A stretch of 64,000 nt of DNA from Agromyces sp. H66 (GTDB lineage Bacteria; Actinomycetota; Actinomycetes; Actinomycetales; Microbacteriaceae), in NCBI RefSeq assembly GCF_004959775.1, contig NZ_SJZG01000002.1:124001-188000 (forward strand), given 5' to 3'. Within the stretch, counting starts at the first letter, position 1. Every line of letters begins with the position of its first letter. A program made the position numbers and the translations under genes. The notes below the pieces were generated by a model, which saw nothing but the letters and a program-made list of their open reading frames with translations, had not been told where the DNA came from and made no database searches. Shown here piece after piece: positions 59,482-64,000 of the stretch.

Positions 59482-61278
59482 GTGAGCACAGCGACCCCCT
59501 CCGGCCATCTGCCGGGCACGTCGGCCGCCGAGCACCTCCCGCCCTCGTTCCCCGCGCGCGCCCCGTGGGGAACGGCGAACAAGCTCCGTGCGTGGCAGGC
59601 CGAAGCCCTCGAACAGTATCTCGCCGAGATGCCCCGCGACTTCCTCGCGGCGGCCACGCCCGGCGCCGGCAAGACGACCTTCGCGCTGCGACTGGCCGCC
59701 GAGCTCCGGGCGCGGCACGTCATCGACCGCATCACGGTGGTCGCCCCCACCGATCACCTGAAACGGCAGTGGGCGGATGCCGCGGCGCGGGCCGGCATCC
59801 GGCTCGACCCCGGGTTCCGCAACGCGCACGGGCAGACGGCACGGCACTTCCACGGCGTCGCGGTCACCTACGCCCAGGTCGCCATGCGCCCGGCGCTGCA
59901 CCGGGAGCTCACGCTCTCAGGACGCACGCTCGTCATCCTCGACGAGGTGCACCACGGCGGCGACACGCTGTCGTGGGGCGATGCGATCCGCGAGGCGTTC
60001 GACCCGGCGGCCAAGCGGCTCTCGCTCACGGGCACGCCCTTCCGTTCCGACACCGCGCCCATCCCGTTCGTGCGCTACGAGCCCGACGCGCAGGGCGTCC
60101 GGCTCTCGAAGACCGACTACGACTACGGCTACGGTCGTGCACTGGCCGACGGCGTCGTGCGTCCCGTCCTGTTCATGGTCTACGCCGGCCACATGCGCTG
60201 GCGCACGAAGGCCGGCGACGAGATGGAGGCGAAGCTCGGCGAGGACAACACGAAGGACATCACGTCGTCGGCGTGGCGCACCGCGCTCGAGCCCACCGGC
60301 GAGTGGATCCCCGCCGTGCTGGCCTCCGCCGACCGCCGCCTCACCGAGGTGCGGCACGGCATCCCCGACGCGGGCGGCCTCGTCATCGCGACCGACCAGT
60401 CGATGGCGCGCGCGTACGCGCAGATCCTCGAGGGCATCTGCCGCGAACCCGTGACGGTCGTGCTCTCCGACGAGAAGGAGGCGAGCGCGCGCATCGAGGA
60501 GTTCTCGAAGAACTCCCGGCGGTGGATGGTCGCCGTTCGCATGGTGTCCGAGGGCGTGGACGTGCCGAGGCTCGCCGTCGGCGTGTACGCCACGAGCGCG
60601 TCCACGCCGCTGTTCTTCGCGCAGGCGATCGGCCGGTTCGTGCGGGCGCGTCGGCGTGGCGAGACCGCGTCGGTGTTCCTCCCCAACGTGCCGACCCTCA
60701 TGAATCTCGCGGCACAGCTCGAACTCGAGCGCGACCACGCGCTCGATCGGCGCAGCGGCGACGCCGACGACGACGGGCTCGACGACAGCCTCCTCGAGTC
60801 CGCGAACCGTGAGGAGCGGGCCAGCGAGGAGGCGGGCCTCGGCACCTGGGAGGCCATCGGGTCGGATGCCTCGTTCGATCGCGTGCTGTACGACGGCACC
60901 GAGTTCGGCACGCTCGCCGAACCCGGCAGCGACGAGGAGTACGACTTCATCGGCATCCCGGGCATCCTCGAGCCCGAGCAGGTCTCCGAACTGCTTCGCC
61001 ATCGCCAGGCCCGGCAGGCTCGCCGCGCGGGGGACCGGCGGAAGCAGGCCCTCGAGGAGGAACGACCCGAGCCCGTCGCCCTCTACCGCACGTTGAAGGA
61101 GCAACGCTCGCTGCTCAACAGCCTCGTGGGGCTGTGGGCCCGGCACACGGGCGAGCCGCACTCGCAGGTGCACGCCGAGCTGCGCCGGGTCTGCGGGGGG
61201 CCTGCGGTCGCCCAGGCGACGGTCACCCAGCTGCAGTCGCGCATCGAACTCCTGCGCAGGCGGCTCGGCAGTCGCTGA
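59482..61278 (+). CDS. DEAD/DEAH-box superfamily II helicase
   Basis: A 598 aa helicase: Q-type region LRAWQAEALEQYL, motif I AATPGAGKTTFAL, motif Ia VVAPTDHLKRQW, motif II VILDEVHHGGD, motif III LTGTPFRSDTAP, motif V EGVDVPRLAVGVY and motif VI QAIGRFVRARRRGE. The C-terminal 130 residues are charged and helical. Such proteins are widespread in actinobacteria with unknown substrate. GTG 59482 follows TACGCT by 8 nt. Confidence 0.92.
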   Translation: MSTATPSGHLPGTSAAEHLPPSFPARAPWGTANKLRAWQAEALEQYLAEMPRDFLAAATPGAGKTTFALRLAAELRARHVIDRITVVAPTDHLKRQWADAAARAGIRLDPGFRNAHGQTARHFHGVAVTYAQVAMRPALHRELTLSGRTLVILDEVHHGGDTLSWGDAIREAFDPAAKRLSLTGTPFRSDTAPIPFVRYEPDAQGVRLSKTDYDYGYGRALADGVVRPVLFMVYAGHMRWRTKAGDEMEAKLGEDNTKDITSSAWRTALEPTGEWIPAVLASADRRLTEVRHGIPDAGGLVIATDQSMARAYAQILEGICREPVTVVLSDEKEASARIEEFSKNSRRWMVAVRMVSEGVDVPRLAVGVYATSASTPLFFAQAIGRFVRARRRGETASVFLPNVPTLMNLAAQLELERDHALDRRSGDADDDGLDDSLLESANREERASEEAGLGTWEAIGSDASFDRVLYDGTEFGTLAEPGSDEEYDFIGIPGILEPEQVSELLRHRQARQARRAGDRRKQALEEERPEPVALYRTLKEQRSLLNSLVGLWARHTGEPHSQVHAELRRVCGGPAVAQATVTQLQSRIELLRRRLGSR

Positions 61279-61287
61279 GCGGCCGCC

Positions 61288-62508
61288 TCAGGCGGCGTCG
61301 GCCCCGCGTTCGCGGTCGACGCCGCCGACCTGTGCGGCAGCATCGAGGGCCGCAACGAGGTCGGCCGCGAGGTCATCCACATGCTCGAGGCCGATCGAGA
61401 TGCGCACCACGCCCGCTCCCGGCTTCGCATCGCCGGCGACCGGGCGATGGGTGAGCGAAGCCGGATGCTGCACCAGGGAGTCGACGCCGCCGAGGGAGAC
61501 GGCGTGCGTCACGAGTTCGCACGATTCGGTGAAGCGGGCGGCGGCGGCGAATCCGCCGACGATTTCGAGCGCGATGATCGAGCCCGGCCCGTCGAGTTGG
61601 GTGCCGAGGAGCCCCGCCGGGTCCTGGCCGGGGAGGCCGGGGTAGTGCACACGTGCGACGGCGGGGTGGCCGGCCAGCCGTTCGGCGAGCACGCGCGCGG
61701 TCTGCTGCTGGGCGCGAACGCGCACCGGTAGCGTACGGAGTCCCCGGTGCAGCAGGTACGCGGCCATCGGATGCAGCAGGCCACCGGTGAGGGCGCGCAC
61801 GCGCCGGAGCCGCTCCACCCATTCGCGGTCGCCCGCCACGATGCCGCCCATCACGTCGCCGTGACCGCCGAGGTACTTCGTCGCGCTGTGCAGCACGAGG
61901 GTGGCGCCGTGCTGCACCGGACGTTGCAGCACCGGGGTCGCGAAGGTGTTGTCGACGAGCAGCGGCACATCGCCCGCGGCGACGGCGACGCGACGAAGGT
62001 CGACGAGCTCCAGCGTCGGGTTGGCCGGCGTCTCGACGATGACGAGTCCGGTGTCGGCCTCGATGGCGCCGGCGATGCCGTCGGCGTCGGTCCAGGTCAC
62101 CCGCGTGCCGAGCAGGCCCGACTCGAGCACGTGGTCGCTGCCGCCGTAGAGCGGACGCACGGCGACGACATGAGGCCGTCCTGCCGTGACCGTCGCGATG
62201 AGCGTGGCCGTCAGCGCCGCCATGCCGCTGGCGAACGCGACGGCCCCCTCGGTGCCCTCCAGGCCCGCGAGCGACTCCTCGAACCGTGCGACACCGGGTT
62301 GCCACAGCCGCTGGTAGACGGCGGAGCGCCCCTCGCCCAGGTCGTGACCCGCGGCGAGCTCCTCGTAGGAGAGGCCCCCGGTCTCGACCGACTCCAGCGG
62401 GTTGGTGGTCGAGAGGTCGATGGCGGGCACATGGGATCCGCTCGCTCGGACCCCGCTCATGCCGCCGTGGACGGCGCGGGTCTCGAACTGCGACGACGAT
62501 GTCTGCAT
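61288..62508 (-). CDS. Cys/Met metabolism PLP-dependent lyase (cystathionine/methionine gamma-lyase type)
   Basis: A 406 aa fold-type I enzyme: [63 protein letters not shown] and the PLP lysine in [17 protein letters not shown], ending with HPASLTHRP. Substrate choice (cystathionine, methionine or homocysteine) cannot be settled by eye. It is divergent from an Lrp/AsnC gene, which probably regulates it. Confidence 0.9.
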   Translation of the reverse strand: MQTSSSQFETRAVHGGMSGVRASGSHVPAIDLSTTNPLESVETGGLSYEELAAGHDLGEGRSAVYQRLWQPGVARFEESLAGLEGTEGAVAFASGMAALTATLIATVTAGRPHVVAVRPLYGGSDHVLESGLLGTRVTWTDADGIAGAIEADTGLVIVETPANPTLELVDLRRVAVAAGDVPLLVDNTFATPVLQRPVQHGATLVLHSATKYLGGHGDVMGGIVAGDREWVERLRRVRALTGGLLHPMAAYLLHRGLRTLPVRVRAQQQTARVLAERLAGHPAVARVHYPGLPGQDPAGLLGTQLDGPGSIIALEIVGGFAAAARFTESCELVTHAVSLGGVDSLVQHPASLTHRPVAGDAKPGAGVVRISIGLEHVDDLAADLVAALDAAAQVGGVDRERGADAA

Positions 62509-62521
62509 GCCTCGAATGAAG

Positions 62522-62590
62522 CAGAATGCGCAGAGAATCGCAAACTGATCGAAGAATCAGTATAATCGAGGTAGAATCTCGAAGGTTCTG
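62522..62590. promoter_or_regulatory. divergent promoter region of PLP lyase and Lrp gene
   Basis: AT-rich relative to the surroundings. A consensus TATAAT (62561-62566) points to the Lrp gene, and the overlapping minus-strand TATACT points to the lyase. GCAGAA (62521-62526) and TTCTGC (62585-62590) form distant inverted half-sites, plausible Lrp-type binding positions. Confidence 0.5.
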
Positions 62591-62621
62591 CAAATCAAAC
62601 GCGGATGCTGGAGGCCTGCTG

Positions 62622-63098
62622 ATGGCGCAACGACCCGAACTCGACCGCGTCGACCGAGCCCTCCTGCAGGCCCTCTCGACGAACGCCCGCGCGTCGGGCG
62701 CCGCCCTCGCCGCCGAGGTCGGCGTCGCCGAGTCCACCGTATCCCTCCGGCTCCGGCGGTTGCAGAGCCTCGGCACCATCCGCGGCTACCGCGTCGACGT
62801 CGACCTCGCCGCGCTGGGGGTGTCGTTGCAGGCGCTGATCGCGGTGCGACTCGTGAAGCACGATCGCGCCGAGATCGACGCGTTCCGCGCCCAGGTGCCG
62901 CACCTGCCCGGCGTGCTCGGCGTCTTCCACATGGCCGGCGCCGATGACTACCTCATCCACGTCGCCGCGCGCGATGCCGAAGAGCTCCGCGAGTTCGTGG
63001 TCGCGTACCTCACGGGGCATCCGGCGGTCGCGCACACCGAGACCAACCTCATCTTCGAGCACGTCGACGGCGACGGCTGGAACAAGCTCGTCGGCTGA
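62622..63098 (+). CDS. Lrp/AsnC family regulator
   Basis: GGAGG stands 7 nt before ATG 62622. The 158 aa protein has HTH DRALLQALSTNARASGAALA then AEVGVAESTVSLRLRRLQSL and the RAM domain (LQALIAVRLVKHDRAEIDAF, GADDYLIHVAARDAEELREF). Likely controls the divergent PLP lyase in response to an amino acid. Confidence 0.92.
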   Translation: MAQRPELDRVDRALLQALSTNARASGAALAAEVGVAESTVSLRLRRLQSLGTIRGYRVDVDLAALGVSLQALIAVRLVKHDRAEIDAFRAQVPHLPGVLGVFHMAGADDYLIHVAARDAEELREFVVAYLTGHPAVAHTETNLIFEHVDGDGWNKLVG

Positions 63099-63140
63099 GC
63101 GCCCGCTCGGCGCGGGCGCCCGCACGGCGGCGAGCGCCGC

Positions 63141-64000
63141 TCACGCCAGCGTCGTGCCGAACGCCAGGCCGAGCAGGTACGTGACGGCAGCCGCGCCGAG
63201 TCCGATGCCGAGCTGCCGCAGCGCCCGCTTCAGCGGCGAGGCCCCCGACAGCAGCCCGACGATCGCGCCCGTCGCGAGCAGGGCGATCCCCACCAGCACG
63301 GTGGCGGTGACGACGGCCGCCGTGCCGCTCAGGCCGACGAGCCACGGCAGCACCGGGATCAGCGCCCCCGACGCGAAGAAGGCGAAGCTCGACACGGCCG
63401 CCGACAGGCCCGTGCCGACCGCATCGTCGTCCTGCGGCGTCAGGGCGAGCGCATCGGCCGGCGCGTGCCGACCGGCGGCCTGCACCCGCGCCACGACGAG
63501 GGCGGCATGCTCGCGCGCCTCGTCCACCCCCATGCCACGCGCACGGTAGACGAGTGCGAGCTCGTTGGCGTCGATGTCGAGGTCGACGAGCGCCTCCTTC
63601 GCGGTCGGGTCGGGAGCGGATGCCTCGAGCAGCTCGCGTTGCGAGCGCACCGACACGTACTCGCCGGCGCCCATCGACAGCGCCCCCGCGAGGAGGCCGG
63701 CGATGCCGGTGAAGAGCACGACGGGCGCCGGAACCCCGGTCGCCCCGATGCCGAGCACGAGGGCGAGGTTCGAGACGAGGCCGTCGTTCGCGCCGAAGAC
63801 CGCCGCGCGGAAGGTGCCGGCGAGTCGTCGCCTCCCGCGAGCCGCGAGTCCACGCACCACCTCGCCGTGGATGCGCTCGTCGGCGGCCATCGCCGCGGTC
63901 GCATCGGGGTCGCCGGCATACGGCGAGCGAGCCTCGGCACGCTGTGCGAGGGCGAGCACGAAGATCGAGCCGAAGCGGCGCGCGAGCGCACCCAGCAGGC
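63141..64000 (-). CDS. VIT1/CCC1-type metal transporter with ferritin-like N-terminus, cut by window end
   Basis: The 286 visible residues end at stop 63141-63143; the start lies beyond 64000. VIT signatures are FRAAVFGANDGLVSNLALVL and AGALSMGAGEYVSVRSQREL, followed by cytoplasmic helices and three spans to the C-terminus (ending LGLAFGTTLA). The part before the first VIT motif (LLGALARRFGSIFVLALAQR..., AADERIHGEVVRGL) looks like the end of a ferritin-like rubrerythrin domain. Such proteins export Fe or Mn from the cytoplasm. Confidence 0.9.
   Translation of the reverse strand, partial: LLGALARRFGSIFVLALAQRAEARSPYAGDPDATAAMAADERIHGEVVRGLAARGRRRLAGTFRAAVFGANDGLVSNLALVLGIGATGVPAPVVLFTGIAGLLAGALSMGAGEYVSVRSQRELLEASAPDPTAKEALVDLDIDANELALVYRARGMGVDEAREHAALVVARVQAAGRHAPADALALTPQDDDAVGTGLSAAVSSFAFFASGALIPVLPWLVGLSGTAAVVTATVLVGIALLATGAIVGLLSGASPLKRALRQLGIGLGAAAVTYLLGLAFGTTLA

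Overview
The window is high-GC chromosomal DNA of an actinobacterium, most likely Microbacteriaceae (an Agromyces-like genus would fit, but this is inference). The signs are the rpmA-obgE-proB-proA-nadD-rsfS gene order, the actinobacterial forms of GlgC/GlgA, L31 type B, SURF1 and DUF3099 proteins, and many genes whose -10 box lies 6-8 nt before the start codon (leaderless style).

Layout. (1) 1-6602: core ribosome/proline/NAD genes ending in tRNA-Ala(GGC). (2) About 6566-25765: a 19 kb genomic island inserted at the 3' end of that tRNA. Both ends carry a 39-bp identical copy of the tRNA 3' end followed by a homologous terminator. No integrase is left inside; an excisionase tail and an integrase start survive just outside the right copy (25903-26155). 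The island holds nested insertion sequences (an intact-looking IS30 inside a dead IS3, an IS3 inside an istB pseudogene, an orphan istB) and an unusual number of small secreted proteins, several paired with a small membrane protein. Other cargo is an ECF sigma factor with a membrane partner, a beta/gamma-crystallin-like secreted protein and a five-gene unit (secreted peptide, lipoprotein, peptidoglycan-binding adaptor, ABC ATPase, MacB-type permease) resembling lactococcin-972-type export cassettes. (3) 26180-31786: accessory core-flank genes: GNAT, a TetR/small membrane protein/multicopper oxidase operon, and a TetR with an MFS efflux pump; two clear operators are visible. (4) 31864-64000: ordinary chromosome: glutathione peroxidase, branched-chain 2-oxoacid dehydrogenase (E1alpha, E1beta, E2) with an Lrp regulator, a peptidoglycan hydrolase, GH3 lipoprotein, YceI, ABC-F, SURF1, FabG, SerB, glycogen genes (divergent glgC/glgA), L31B, exonuclease, hydrolase, glycosyltransferase, sirtuin, TrmH methyltransferase, D,D-carboxypeptidase, SGNH esterase, helicase, a Cys/Met PLP lyase with a divergent Lrp regulator, and a VIT1-type transporter cut by the window end.

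The part most likely to hold an undescribed system is the island: its repeated architecture of Sec-type exported protein plus multi-TM or single-TM partner, next to a dedicated MacB-like exporter and a sigma factor, suggests a bacteriocin-like or cell-surface interaction locus. That function is inferred from architecture only.
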